64,000 nucleotides of DNA from Paraburkholderia haematera (GTDB lineage: Bacteria > Pseudomonadota > Gammaproteobacteria > Burkholderiales > Burkholderiaceae). The stretch is taken from the NCBI RefSeq assembly GCF_905220975.1, contig NZ_CAJNBK010000008.1, positions 1 through 64,000 of the forward strand. Direction: 5' to 3'. Both the position numbers and the translations under genes were made by a program. Below, one piece after another: positions 26,137-34,841 of this stretch; position 1 is the stretch's first letter; each line of letters starts with the position of its first letter. The notes beneath the pieces are model-generated. The model did no database searches and was not told the DNA's origin. It worked only from the letters and a program-made list of their open reading frames with translations.

Positions 26137-27074
26137 GACCAGTGCGCCGGCACCCAGACATTGCCCACCCAGTGCCCCGGCACCCACACGACCGGGCGCG
26201 GCGCAGGCGCGACATAGACAACACGCGGTGCAACATACACGGCAGGCGGCGGGGGCGGCGGAACATAAACAACCGGAGGCGGCGGCACATACACTGCCGG
26301 CGGCGGTACGACAACAACCGGCTTCGGCGCAACCACTACCGTCGTGCTGCCTGTCGTGACAACGCCGGTGGTCGTGACCGTCCCGCTTGTCGTCACCGTG
26401 TGGCCGTACGTACCCGTCGCGCTCGTCGACGTCGTCACAACGCCCGGTGCAACGCGCGTGGCCGTACCGGAGTGATTGACGGTGCCACCATCAGACCCCG
26501 TCACCGTGCCCGAACGTGAACACGAAGCACCCGCGCAGTTGGTCGAGGCCGAGTGGTTGACCGTGTTGCCGTTCGAGCCGGTGATCGACCCGGACGACGA
26601 ATACTGGCCAGGCGCGGTCTTAGTCACATCGCCGGAGGTCGTGGCTGTTTTGCCGTCCGGTCCGGTGAGGTTGCCGGTATGCGAGCAGGTGCCGCCCGCG
26701 CAATTGGTGTCGCCCGAATGCTGGACCTGGTTGCCGTAGCGTCCCGTCGCGGTGCCTGAATTCGAGAACTGACCGGGGGCGTTACGGGTCACCGTGCCGG
26801 TGTTGGTTGCCACGCCACCGTAGGGGCCAGCCACGCCGCCGGCATGCGAGCAACTGCCGCCGCCACACGAGCCGTAACGCGCGCCGTTGTAAGTGCCACG
26901 TGACGTGTAGGCGGTGCCATGTTGCGACCAGGCGAAAGCCGACGCGCTGCCAAGCGCGAGTACGGCGACGGTTGCGCTCAGCGCGAGCTTGCGAAGCGCG
27001 CTGCGTACAGATACGACGGTCGTCACGGAGGCAGGGGAAGCGGCGGCACGGACGATGAACGAACGGTTTTTCAC
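26133..27074 (-). CDS. Exported protein with three 55-residue Cys-pair repeats and a Pro-rich tail
   Basis: 313 aa. A long N-region and hydrophobic segment (LALSATVAVLALGSASAFA) act as signal peptide, cut near residue 48. Cys pairs recur exactly 55 residues apart (70/75, 125/130, 180/185; CGGGSC, CAGGTC, CAGASC), and each repeat contains APGQ(F/Y)S-type and TG-x-x-G-x-T motifs. A Val/Pro-rich linker (YVPPPP) follows, then a tail with paired WVPGHW and WVPAHW motifs. The GTG at 27074 follows AAGGA; the ATG at 27146 has none. Coupled to the membrane protein downstream. I recognise no characterised family; a surface or cell-wall-associated fibre is a guess. Confidence 0.7.
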   Translation of the reverse strand: MKNRSFIVRAAASPASVTTVVSVRSALRKLALSATVAVLALGSASAFAWSQHGTAYTSRGTYNGARYGSCGGGSCSHAGGVAGPYGGVATNTGTVTRNAPGQFSNSGTATGRYGNQVQHSGDTNCAGGTCSHTGNLTGPDGKTATTSGDVTKTAPGQYSSSGSITGSNGNTVNHSASTNCAGASCSRSGTVTGSDGGTVNHSGTATRVAPGVVTTSTSATGTYGHTVTTSGTVTTTGVVTTGSTTVVVAPKPVVVVPPPAVYVPPPPVVYVPPPPPPAVYVAPRVVYVAPAPRPVVWVPGHWVGNVWVPAHWS

Positions 27075-27428
27075 GGTATGTCCTTCTTGATTTCGGGCCA
27101 CTTTTGCGCACTGCGGCGTGGCGACAAACGGACTATAGAAGGACACCAGGATTTAATCAGCAGCGAAGATATGTCACCCTGTTTCACCGTGGCAGAGTCC
27201 CGCTGGATAAGGGTTTGCGGACGATTCGAACGGTCCGCGACATAGGGCGACATAAGTTGTTACGGGCTGCGCCCCATCCGGGCTGCGCGTGGGGTCAAAC
27301 GCGGCAGCGAGACCTGTTCGACACCGCCGTGACACTTTTCTGAAAAACGCCTGTCGTAGGGTTCGATGAATGCAGCGGCGCAAGCCGCTTACTTGTCACC
27401 CCGCTTACTCTTCCTTCAAGAGGCGCTC
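27075..27428. other. Divergent intergenic region
   Basis: 354 bp between the repeat-protein gene (minus) and the metallophosphoesterase gene (plus). It must hold both promoters. A 6-bp dyad (GCGGAC/GTCCGC, 27217-27238) and short GC-rich hairpins are visible; nothing else was recognised. Confidence 0.5.
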
Positions 27429-28895
27429 ATGTCGACAAAACGCGAGTCGAAACCCAAAGCCAGGACGAAAGAAAGCACGGCGAAAGCAGAAGCCAAACGA
27501 AAGCCTGCCGCCAAAGCCGCGGCATCCGGCAAAAAAACAACCGCGCTCGCCAGCGGCGCGAACCAGCCTGCGGGCACGGCCACCGCGGCAGCGTTCAGTC
27601 CGCGGATACTAGACACGCCCGTTTTCGCGCAGCCTCAGCCAACCGCGGACCCAACGGTGTTCCGTGTACCCCATCCATCGGACGATGCGGCCTATAAGGA
27701 AATCGACAAGCTCAATGCGGAGCACAAACTGTTTCCGTTGCCGTTTCCCGCGCCGAGAGGCGGCGTGGAGCCCCGGCTCACCCTGGCCGAGGTCATGGGC
27801 GGCAATGCAGCGGCCATCGACAGAATCACGGCCGCCGGACAACTGGTCTTTCACGCACTAGGCGATTGCGGCAGTACGAAAGGCCCGGTGACCCAAAACG
27901 AAGTAGCCGACAAATTGACCGCCGACTTCAACGAAGCCGAAGCCAGCGAGGTGCCGCAGTTCGCGCTGCTGCTCGGTGATGTCGTCTATAGCTTTGGCGA
28001 GAGCCAGTACTATTACGATCAGTTTTACGAACCCTATCGGGACTATCCGGCACCGATCCTCGCCTGCGCCGGCAATCATGACGGCATGGTTTCACCGGAA
28101 GCGCACGCCACGAGTCTCGCTGCGTTCCTCCGGAATTTTTGTGCGGAGACCTTCGTCGTGACGCCCGAAGCCGGCGGATTGTCGCGTACCGCGCAAATTC
28201 AGCCCGGCGTGTTCTTCACATTCGAGGCACCGTTCGTGCGCGTGCTGGCGATTTACAGCAATACGCTTGAAGATCCCGGTGTGATTTCAAATCCCACGAT
28301 CGGCAGTACCCAGCTCGATTTTCTCGACGCCGCACTCAAGCGTGTCAAAGCGGAGCAGTTCAACGGCGCACTGCTGATCGCGGATCATCATCCGCCGTAC
28401 TCCGCGGGCGGACACGGATCGAGCGTCGATATGCTGGCGCAGATCGACAAGGTCTGCGAAGCGAACGGCGTGTGGCCGCACGCGTTTCTTTCCGGCCATG
28501 CCCACAATTATCAGCGCTTCACGCGCACACGAAATGCGGACGGCACGCAGATTCCCTACCTCGTGTGCGGCAACGGCGGACACGGTTTGATCAAGCTCGC
28601 CTCAAAGGGGGCGGCTGCCATCCGTGCGCCGCAAGTCATGCAGGCGGCCTCGGCCACCGCCGATCAGGTCGTGCTGGAAAACTACGATGACACCAACTAT
28701 GGCTATCTGCGTGTCGTCGTCACCGCGTCGCAATTGCGTATCGAGTATCACTCGGCATCCGACGGTCTCAACACGAAGGCGCCGAACGACTACGTGACGA
28801 TCGACCTTGCCGCGCGCAAAGTGGCTCATTTCGTTGCGCAGGATATGGGGCATCCGCTGGCGGCGAGGGCCGTGCGTGCTTTGGTGCGCAGCTAG
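27429..28895 (+). CDS. Calcineurin-like metallophosphoesterase with a Lys/Ala-rich N-terminus
   Basis: 488 aa. Metallophosphoesterase motifs in order: ALGDCGS, LLGDVVY, AGNHD, ADHHPPY and SGHAHNYQR, covering both metal sites. Residues 1-55 are very rich in Lys, Ala, Thr and Ser (TKRESKPKARTKESTAKAEA), resembling histone-H1-like bacterial tails, and are probably disordered. No signal peptide is seen, unusual among purple-acid-phosphatase-like members. Start at 27429 after AAGAGG. The substrate is unknown; nucleotides or phosphoproteins are possible. Confidence 0.8.
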   Translation: MSTKRESKPKARTKESTAKAEAKRKPAAKAAASGKKTTALASGANQPAGTATAAAFSPRILDTPVFAQPQPTADPTVFRVPHPSDDAAYKEIDKLNAEHKLFPLPFPAPRGGVEPRLTLAEVMGGNAAAIDRITAAGQLVFHALGDCGSTKGPVTQNEVADKLTADFNEAEASEVPQFALLLGDVVYSFGESQYYYDQFYEPYRDYPAPILACAGNHDGMVSPEAHATSLAAFLRNFCAETFVVTPEAGGLSRTAQIQPGVFFTFEAPFVRVLAIYSNTLEDPGVISNPTIGSTQLDFLDAALKRVKAEQFNGALLIADHHPPYSAGGHGSSVDMLAQIDKVCEANGVWPHAFLSGHAHNYQRFTRTRNADGTQIPYLVCGNGGHGLIKLASKGAAAIRAPQVMQAASATADQVVLENYDDTNYGYLRVVVTASQLRIEYHSASDGLNTKAPNDYVTIDLAARKVAHFVAQDMGHPLAARAVRALVRS

Positions 28896-29082
28896 CGATG
28901 GCGACGCGGGACGTCGCGCCGTCCGCTCAGCGCCGGCACACTTCGTCCGGACACCACGCATTGAAGCGAGGCTCGAGGCGTTAGGACTACGCTTTTCCGT
29001 AAACCCGCGTTTACACGAAATCACCTGTTTTTGCCGGGGCAAAACCATGTAATCTCTCGTCTTTCTTCCTGCATCAAAACAG

Positions 29083-31413
29083 ATGAGTCGAGCGTTGGCG
29101 GACGAACAACTACAACAAACAGCGGCGCGCACTCGGCGCCGGCCTATCGTTCTTCGCTTGCGGTGCACGGCAGTGCTGCTGGCGTGGGGGATCGCCACCT
29201 TCGCACGATCCGCTCACGCCGCCGAATCCGCGTGCAGCGCCGAAGCCGGCCCGGCGGGCCGGCCCTCGGTCGGCCTCGTGCTGTCAGGCGGCGGTGCGCG
29301 CGGCTATGCACATCTCGGCGTGTTGAAGGTGCTCGAGGAAAACCGCATTCCGGTCGACTGCATCGCAGCCACCAGCATGGGCTCGGTGGTCGGCGGCCTG
29401 TACGCGAGCGGTATGACGGCGCAGGACATGCAAAACCGCCTCACCGGGATCAACCTCGCGGACATCGCCTTCGACGTCACCGACCGCGCAGACCTGCCCC
29501 AATCGCGCCGCGAAGACGAGCGGCTGTATGTGAACAGCCTCTCGCTCGGTTATGGCGCCAATGGCTTCCGCTTGCCGGTCGGGCTCGTTCAGGGCAATCG
29601 CCTGCAAGCGTTGCTGCAGGACTGGACCTCCGCCGTGCCGGGCAACGTTTCGTTCGACCGGTTGCCGATTCCCTATCGCGCGATCGCCACCGATCTGAGC
29701 ACCGGCCAGAAGGTGGTGCTCGACCACGGTTCGCTGCCCCAGGCGATTCGCGCCAGCATGGCGTTGCCCGGCCTGTTCGCGCCGGCCGATATCGACGGGC
29801 GCACCCTGGTGGACGGCGGCATCGTCAGCAATCTGCCGATCGAAACGGCGCGCGACATGGGTGCGAACGTCGTCATCGCCGTGGATATCGGCTCACCGCT
29901 GCGGCCGCTGGATGCGCTCGCTTCGCCCGCCGACGTGATGCAGCAGATGATCGGCATTCTGATTCACCAGAACGTTGCGCGCCAGCGTGAACAGTTGCAA
30001 ACCGGCGACGTACTGATTGAACCGGCGCTCGGCTCGCTGAGCTTCACCGATTTCGCCAACGCGAGCCAGGCGATCGCGGCCGGTGCCGCCGCCACGCGCG
30101 CAGCCATGCCGCAGCTTCAGCATCTCGCGCTCTCGCCCGCCGACTACGCCGCGTGGCGCGCCCGGCACGGTGCACCCGCAATGCGTCCGGTGCGGATCAC
30201 GCAGATCGAGATCGCCTCGCCAGGCGCGGTGCCCGAGGCACGCATCCGCGCCGCGTTGCACGTCAAATCCGGTGACGTGTACGATCCAGCCACGCTCAAC
30301 AAGGACTTGCTGGCGCTCTCCACCACGGGCGACTTCGACAGCGTGAGCCAGCAACTCGTCAACGAGGGCGACGAACACAAGCTCGTCGTCTCCGCGCAGC
30401 AGAAACAATGGGGACCCAATTTCCTGCTGTTCGGGCTCGGTTTATCGAGTAGTTCGACGGATGAAGGCGGCTTCCGGCTGCATCTCGGTTATCGCCGGCC
30501 GTGGCTTACTTCGTCAGGACTCGAAGGGCGAGTGGACGCGACCGTCGGCAGCGATCTGCTTAACCTGCATGCGGAGCTGCGACAGCCGCTGTCGAGTTCT
30601 TTTGGCTATTACGTCGCGCCCTATCTCGAGTTTCAACGCCGTTATGCCAACCTCTACGACGACTCCGGCAACGTCAAGGTCACGCAATACCGCTTGCAAA
30701 CCGAGGTCGCCGGGCTCGATTTCGGCGTACCGCTCGCGCGTCTCGGCGACTTCCGTATCGGCGTGGCCTACGCGCACGGCTTCGCGTCGCCCCAATACAA
30801 CTTGCCGCTTGACGATGGTCTCAACTCGCCGCTGCTGTTCCCCGACATCTACGGGCGGCAGCTTAGCGCGCGCGCACGTCTTGTGATCGACCAGCTCGAC
30901 GATCCGCTGTTTGCGCGCAAAGGTTACTTCGGCGAACTACGCGTAGAACGGTCGTTGTTCGCGGGCAGCGACAGCTTTACCGAGGTGTACGGCAAAGGTC
31001 TTGTCGCGGCGAGCTATGGACGGCACAGTGTCAACGCAAGCATCGAAGCGGGTAACGATTTCGGCGGCACCAACCTGACGAATCCGTTCGGCTTCACGTT
31101 AGGCGGCTTCCAGCATTTGTCGGCTTACGCCGCCGACCAACTGTCCGGTAACTCGATGGTGTATGGCCAGGTCACGTACATGAATCAGCTTGCCACGTTC
31201 AACGCATCGCCGATTCGTGGCCTGTTTGCGGGCTTAAGCGTTGAAGCCGGCAACGTCTGGACCCGCGATTCGCAGTTCGGCAGCGGACCCCTAAAGCGCA
31301 GCGTGACGATTTTCACCGCGCTGACCAGTTCATTCGGACCGATGTATCTGGGCGTAGCGTTCGCACCGGGCGGGCGCAGTAACTTTTACTTCCAGTTGGG
31401 ACATACCTATTGA
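29083..31413 (+). CDS. Patatin-like phospholipase with C-terminal beta-barrel (PlpD type, type Vd autotransporter)
   Basis: 776 aa. A signal peptide (to about residue 46, SAHA) is followed by the patatin domain (62-345): oxyanion loop SGGGARGYAHLGVL, nucleophile Ser98 in ATSMG and Asp244 in DGGIV. A POTRA-like segment (about 365-435) leads into a BamA/Omp85-type 16-strand barrel ending in FYFQLGHTY. Such proteins translocate their own lipase domain across the outer membrane. The nucleophile elbow has Ala96 in place of the first Gly of GxSxG. No strong ribosome site precedes the ATG. Confidence 0.85.
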   Translation: MSRALADEQLQQTAARTRRRPIVLRLRCTAVLLAWGIATFARSAHAAESACSAEAGPAGRPSVGLVLSGGGARGYAHLGVLKVLEENRIPVDCIAATSMGSVVGGLYASGMTAQDMQNRLTGINLADIAFDVTDRADLPQSRREDERLYVNSLSLGYGANGFRLPVGLVQGNRLQALLQDWTSAVPGNVSFDRLPIPYRAIATDLSTGQKVVLDHGSLPQAIRASMALPGLFAPADIDGRTLVDGGIVSNLPIETARDMGANVVIAVDIGSPLRPLDALASPADVMQQMIGILIHQNVARQREQLQTGDVLIEPALGSLSFTDFANASQAIAAGAAATRAAMPQLQHLALSPADYAAWRARHGAPAMRPVRITQIEIASPGAVPEARIRAALHVKSGDVYDPATLNKDLLALSTTGDFDSVSQQLVNEGDEHKLVVSAQQKQWGPNFLLFGLGLSSSSTDEGGFRLHLGYRRPWLTSSGLEGRVDATVGSDLLNLHAELRQPLSSSFGYYVAPYLEFQRRYANLYDDSGNVKVTQYRLQTEVAGLDFGVPLARLGDFRIGVAYAHGFASPQYNLPLDDGLNSPLLFPDIYGRQLSARARLVIDQLDDPLFARKGYFGELRVERSLFAGSDSFTEVYGKGLVAASYGRHSVNASIEAGNDFGGTNLTNPFGFTLGGFQHLSAYAADQLSGNSMVYGQVTYMNQLATFNASPIRGLFAGLSVEAGNVWTRDSQFGSGPLKRSVTIFTALTSSFGPMYLGVAFAPGGRSNFYFQLGHTY

Positions 31414-31435
31414 GGCTGCGCGGGCATGGCGTGTT

Positions 31436-32566
31436 TCACGTCAACGCGCCCACCGGCCAGCTCATTTCAAAGCGCGCGCCGCCGAGCGTCAAGGGATCGG
31501 TGACGGCAATGCGGCCGTGATGCGCGCGCAGCACCTGTTGCGTAATCGCGAGACCCAGGCCGTAGCCGCCAGTCTGACGATCGAGCCGCACGAAGGCGTC
31601 GAAAATGCGCTCGCGCTGCTCGGGCGGCACGCCTGCGCCGTCGTCTTCCACGTAAATTTCCACATTGCCGTGCTTCACGCTCAGACCGATCTTGATGCGC
31701 GAATGCGCGTATTTGCTGGCGTTGCGCAGCAAGTTTCGCATCGCGTAGGACATGAGGCGCTTGTCCATCACGACGCGTAGCGACGGGTCGACGTCGACTT
31801 GCGGGACGAGTTGCTTGTCCGCGTAAAGCAGCGTGGCATCGGTGATCTGGCTGTCGAACCATGCGGCCAGCAAGGTGGAATCCAGGTTCGATTGCAGGGA
31901 GCTGTATTCGAGGCGCGCGTAGGTCAGGCTCATGTCGATGAGCTCGTCGAGTTCAGTGACGTCCTGGTCGATGCTTGCCAATGCGCTGTTGTATTCGGCC
32001 GCGGAAGCGGGTTCGCGCAGGTTTTCGAGTGCGAAGCGCACGCGGGCCAAGGGCGTGCGGAGTTCGTGGGAAATGCCGTTGGTGAGTTCGCGCTGCGCGG
32101 CGATCAGGCGCTCCATGCGCTCGGCCAGCGCGTTTAATGTGCGGGCCAAAGGGCCGATGATGACGCTGTGGGATTCGCGGGCGCGGGTGTTGAAGCGGCC
32201 GCCCGTGAAGTCGATGGCGCGTTCGCGGACCATGACCAGGTCTAGCCAGACTGGGCGCATCCAGCGGTAGGCTGTTATTGCCGGCAGCAGTAGGGTTGCT
32301 AATGCGATAGGTAGTGAGGCTTTGGCTGTTGTTAAGGTTTGCCAGATTGATGGCGTTGTTTTTAATGTCAGGGATAAGGTTGTTATTGAGGCTGCCAGTA
32401 CTAGCACCGTTAGCGTTAATAGCCGCGTGTAGACGCGGACGTATAGCCTCGACCAGCTCGGGATTCTGTCCGCCCTCGTGTCCGTCCAGGAACGGCGGAA
32501 ACGGTGCCAGCGCCATTTTCCATATCGGTAAGGGGTTAGCTTTTTTTGCTCCGCAAGGGGTGGCAT
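31436..32566 (-). CDS. Two-component sensor histidine kinase (RstB-like) with a minimal periplasmic loop
   Basis: 376 aa. Two transmembrane helices (about 49-68 and 84-103) are separated by only about 15 residues, so there is no folded periplasmic sensor. A HAMP-like region (about 104-158) leads to the dimerisation box GISHELRTPLARVRF with phospho-acceptor His167, and the ATPase domain has N (RNLLRNASKYA), G1 (EDDGAGVP) and G2 (GGYGLGLAI) boxes. The ATG at 32566 was chosen; the frame upstream runs into the repeat. Codons about 50-110 are strongly A-ending, unlike the rest. The cognate regulator is probably the OmpR-type gene at 33860, with a hydrolase gene between. Confidence 0.88.
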   Translation of the reverse strand: MPPLAEQKKLTPYRYGKWRWHRFRRSWTDTRADRIPSWSRLYVRVYTRLLTLTVLVLAASITTLSLTLKTTPSIWQTLTTAKASLPIALATLLLPAITAYRWMRPVWLDLVMVRERAIDFTGGRFNTRARESHSVIIGPLARTLNALAERMERLIAAQRELTNGISHELRTPLARVRFALENLREPASAAEYNSALASIDQDVTELDELIDMSLTYARLEYSSLQSNLDSTLLAAWFDSQITDATLLYADKQLVPQVDVDPSLRVVMDKRLMSYAMRNLLRNASKYAHSRIKIGLSVKHGNVEIYVEDDGAGVPPEQRERIFDAFVRLDRQTGGYGLGLAITQQVLRAHHGRIAVTDPLTLGGARFEMSWPVGALT

Positions 32567-32900
32567 TTTTCTCTCTTCGCTTCTTTTCGTGCGTTTTTGG
32601 TCTATTAGCGTTGCCCCTGTGCGGGGCGGCACCTACTTTTCTTTGCCTGCCGCAAAGAAAAGTAGGCAAAAGAAAGCGGCTCACACCGCCAGCTCTTAAG
32701 CGGGTCCCCCGCGCAGTTGCGGTAGTGGTGCATCTGGAATCTGGGTTCTCGCACATTCGGCCCCGGTGACAAGGCTGTCATTCTTCCGGCGGCGCTGCGC
32801 GCGCCGAAACCCTCTTCCTGGAACCAGTGGCAGTTTAGCTTGGTTTCTTCGCTGTGCCGACGTGGTTTGATTCGCTTAGTTCCGCGTTTCCCCCTGACTC
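32567..32900. other. Intergenic region carrying repeat copy 2
   Basis: 334 bp between the hydrolase and kinase genes. 32567-32598 is the kinase leader, 32599-32662 the repeat, and 32663-32900 a GC-rich stretch with no protein-like frame that may be a wider part of the repeat family (it has no match near copy 1). Confidence 0.6.
32599..32662 (-). repeat. Double-hairpin dispersed repeat, copy 2
   Basis: Reverse-strand copy of the element at 78-141, 63 of 64 bases identical, preserving both hairpins and the GCTAATAGACC end. It points toward the histidine kinase gene, whose start lies 32 bases further on. Confidence 0.88.
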
Positions 32901-33686
32901 TTACGCCCTCCGCACGAATTCCAATGTTCGCTCCGCTACCGTGTCACGCTCGTTGTCCAGTGTGATCATGTGGTAGCTGTCGGTCAAGCGTACGAACGTC
33001 ACCGAACGGCTTCCCAAATGCTCGCATACGAATTCCGCGGAGCGGATGCTCGTCACCTCGTCTTCTTCCGAATGCATCACCAAGGTCTCGCAGGTTACGC
33101 GGCCCAAGGCGCGCCTCACCGCGAAACGCATCCAGTCAACCTGTTCGATCGCCGCCAACGGGACGTACGGATAGTGAACGCCACTCCCCTTCTGCAAGTG
33201 CCGGCGGATCAGGTTGCGGATGCGCGCGTTCTTGATGCCAAACGGCTCGCCCTCGGGTACGCGAATCAAACGGCGTAGCCCCGGCACGCAGTACATCAGA
33301 TACCGCAGCGGACGCAGACGTGAACCGCCCCAGCCGTCCAGGAATAACGGTGGCGACAACAGAATCAGGCGCCCCGTCGTCATGCGCTCGCGCGCACTCA
33401 GCATCAATGCAAGCAGTGCCCCCATCGAAATGCCCGCGACATCCACGCGCTCGTAACGCGTCATCAACTCGCGGTATGTGCGGCTCAGCATTTGCATGTA
33501 GTCGCTCAACGTCACCCGGCTCAATGCGTCAGGGTTCGAGCCGTGGCCCGGCAGCGACGGTAAATGCACGTCGCAACCGATCTGCTCGAACTTGCGGTCG
33601 AGCGCGCCGAAATCATGGCGCGTGCCGCCCAAACCGTGAATCATCAACACGGCATGGCCGGAAAGTGGGGAAACGCGAGCGGACAT
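32901..33686 (-). CDS. Alpha/beta hydrolase (carboxylesterase/monoacylglycerol-lipase-like)
   Basis: 261 aa, no signal peptide. MIHGLGGTRHDFGAL (oxyanion loop), AGISMGALLAL (nucleophile Ser), HSEEDEVTS (Asp) and SYHMITLD (His) form a complete triad, typical of EstD/Est30-like carboxylesterases. It sits between the response regulator and the sensor kinase genes on the same strand and may be part of that operon or its target; natural substrate unknown. Confidence 0.83.
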   Translation of the reverse strand: MSARVSPLSGHAVLMIHGLGGTRHDFGALDRKFEQIGCDVHLPSLPGHGSNPDALSRVTLSDYMQMLSRTYRELMTRYERVDVAGISMGALLALMLSARERMTTGRLILLSPPLFLDGWGGSRLRPLRYLMYCVPGLRRLIRVPEGEPFGIKNARIRNLIRRHLQKGSGVHYPYVPLAAIEQVDWMRFAVRRALGRVTCETLVMHSEEDEVTSIRSAEFVCEHLGSRSVTFVRLTDSYHMITLDNERDTVAERTLEFVRRA

Positions 33687-33859
33687 CGCTAAGCCTGTCG
33701 TTGCACAAGCCTGCGATGCTAATCGTCCCCGTCTCCGATGACTGTCGATTTGCTGCCGCGTTTGTGGAGTTTTGTCGGCCGATATTTCGACGTATTACGC
33801 AATCGAAACTCAACGCCAACTCACCCGAACCTAAATCTCAACCTCAACGGCAAGCACCG

Positions 33860-34564
33860 TCAATTCCATGCCAGCTTGCTGAATTGATAGCCCTTGCCGC
33901 GCACCGTCTTGATGCGCTGCGGGGTGCCGGCGTCATCATGTAGCTTGCGACGCAGCTTGGAAATACCGCCGTCGATCGTACGGTCAAGGCCGTCGAACTC
34001 GATACCGCGCAACTGTCGCATCAACTCGTCGCGGCTCACCACCTCGCCCGCGCAACTCACCAATGCCCACAGCAAATCAAATTCGGCCGAGGTCAGTTCG
34101 GGCAGGCTGCCGTCCGGAAGCTTGACCGTGCGGCTTGCCCGGCTGATCTCGAACTTGCCGAAGGTGTAGCTCTCGGGTTGGGCCGCCTCCGGCGTGCGCG
34201 CGGTCACGCGGCGTAGCTGCGCCTTGATGCGCGCCAGCAGCACGCGCGGCTCGACAGGCTTATGCACGTAGTCGTCCGCGCCGAATTCGAGTCCCAGCAC
34301 TTCGTCGAACTGCTCGTCGCGCGCGGTCACCATGATGATCACGCCGTCGAATTGCTCGCGCGCCTCGCGGCAAATCTGGAAACCGTCCTTGCCCGGCAGG
34401 TTGACGTCGAGAATCACCAGGTCCGGGCGGCGCTTGAGAATGGCCGGCACGGCGTCGTTGCCGTGCAGCACAGTCTCGACTTCGTATTCGTGTTTGCGCA
34501 AATAACCGGCGACCAGCGCGGACAAGCGATCATCGTCTTCGACAAGCAGGATCCGGAATGGCAT
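33860..34564 (-). CDS. OmpR/RstA-like response regulator
   Basis: 234 aa. Receiver domain (1-120) with acidic pocket EDDD (9-12), phospho-acceptor Asp53 in ILDVNLPG, and the Lys in YVHKPVEP. The C-terminal OmpR winged helix (130-232) contains ELTSAEFDLLWALVS and TIDGGISKLRRKL. Start at 34564. The kinase at 31436-32566 is the likely partner, although a hydrolase gene and the repeat lie between. Confidence 0.9.
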   Translation of the reverse strand: MPFRILLVEDDDRLSALVAGYLRKHEYEVETVLHGNDAVPAILKRRPDLVILDVNLPGKDGFQICREAREQFDGVIIMVTARDEQFDEVLGLEFGADDYVHKPVEPRVLLARIKAQLRRVTARTPEAAQPESYTFGKFEISRASRTVKLPDGSLPELTSAEFDLLWALVSCAGEVVSRDELMRQLRGIEFDGLDRTIDGGISKLRRKLHDDAGTPQRIKTVRGKGYQFSKLAWN

Positions 34565-34841
34565 GGGGCAAATCGTTCAGGGCTGACTGTTCAATAGCGG
34601 CGGGCAACGGTGTAGCGCGGTGCACGGCCTGCAAGCGATGGTGCATCGCTACGTGCAGATCCGCACGGCGAGAGACCGCACTGGCACCGGCCGGACGAGC
34701 CGGTTCGACGCACAGCATAGCGGATGCGCCGCACATCGTGCGACACGCTCGACAAAACTCGACAAACGCCCAGGCATTTCGACACGGACGCGCAATCCGC
34801 GCGGCTAGCATCCCCCGGTTGAAATAGCCCAAGGATCCGCC

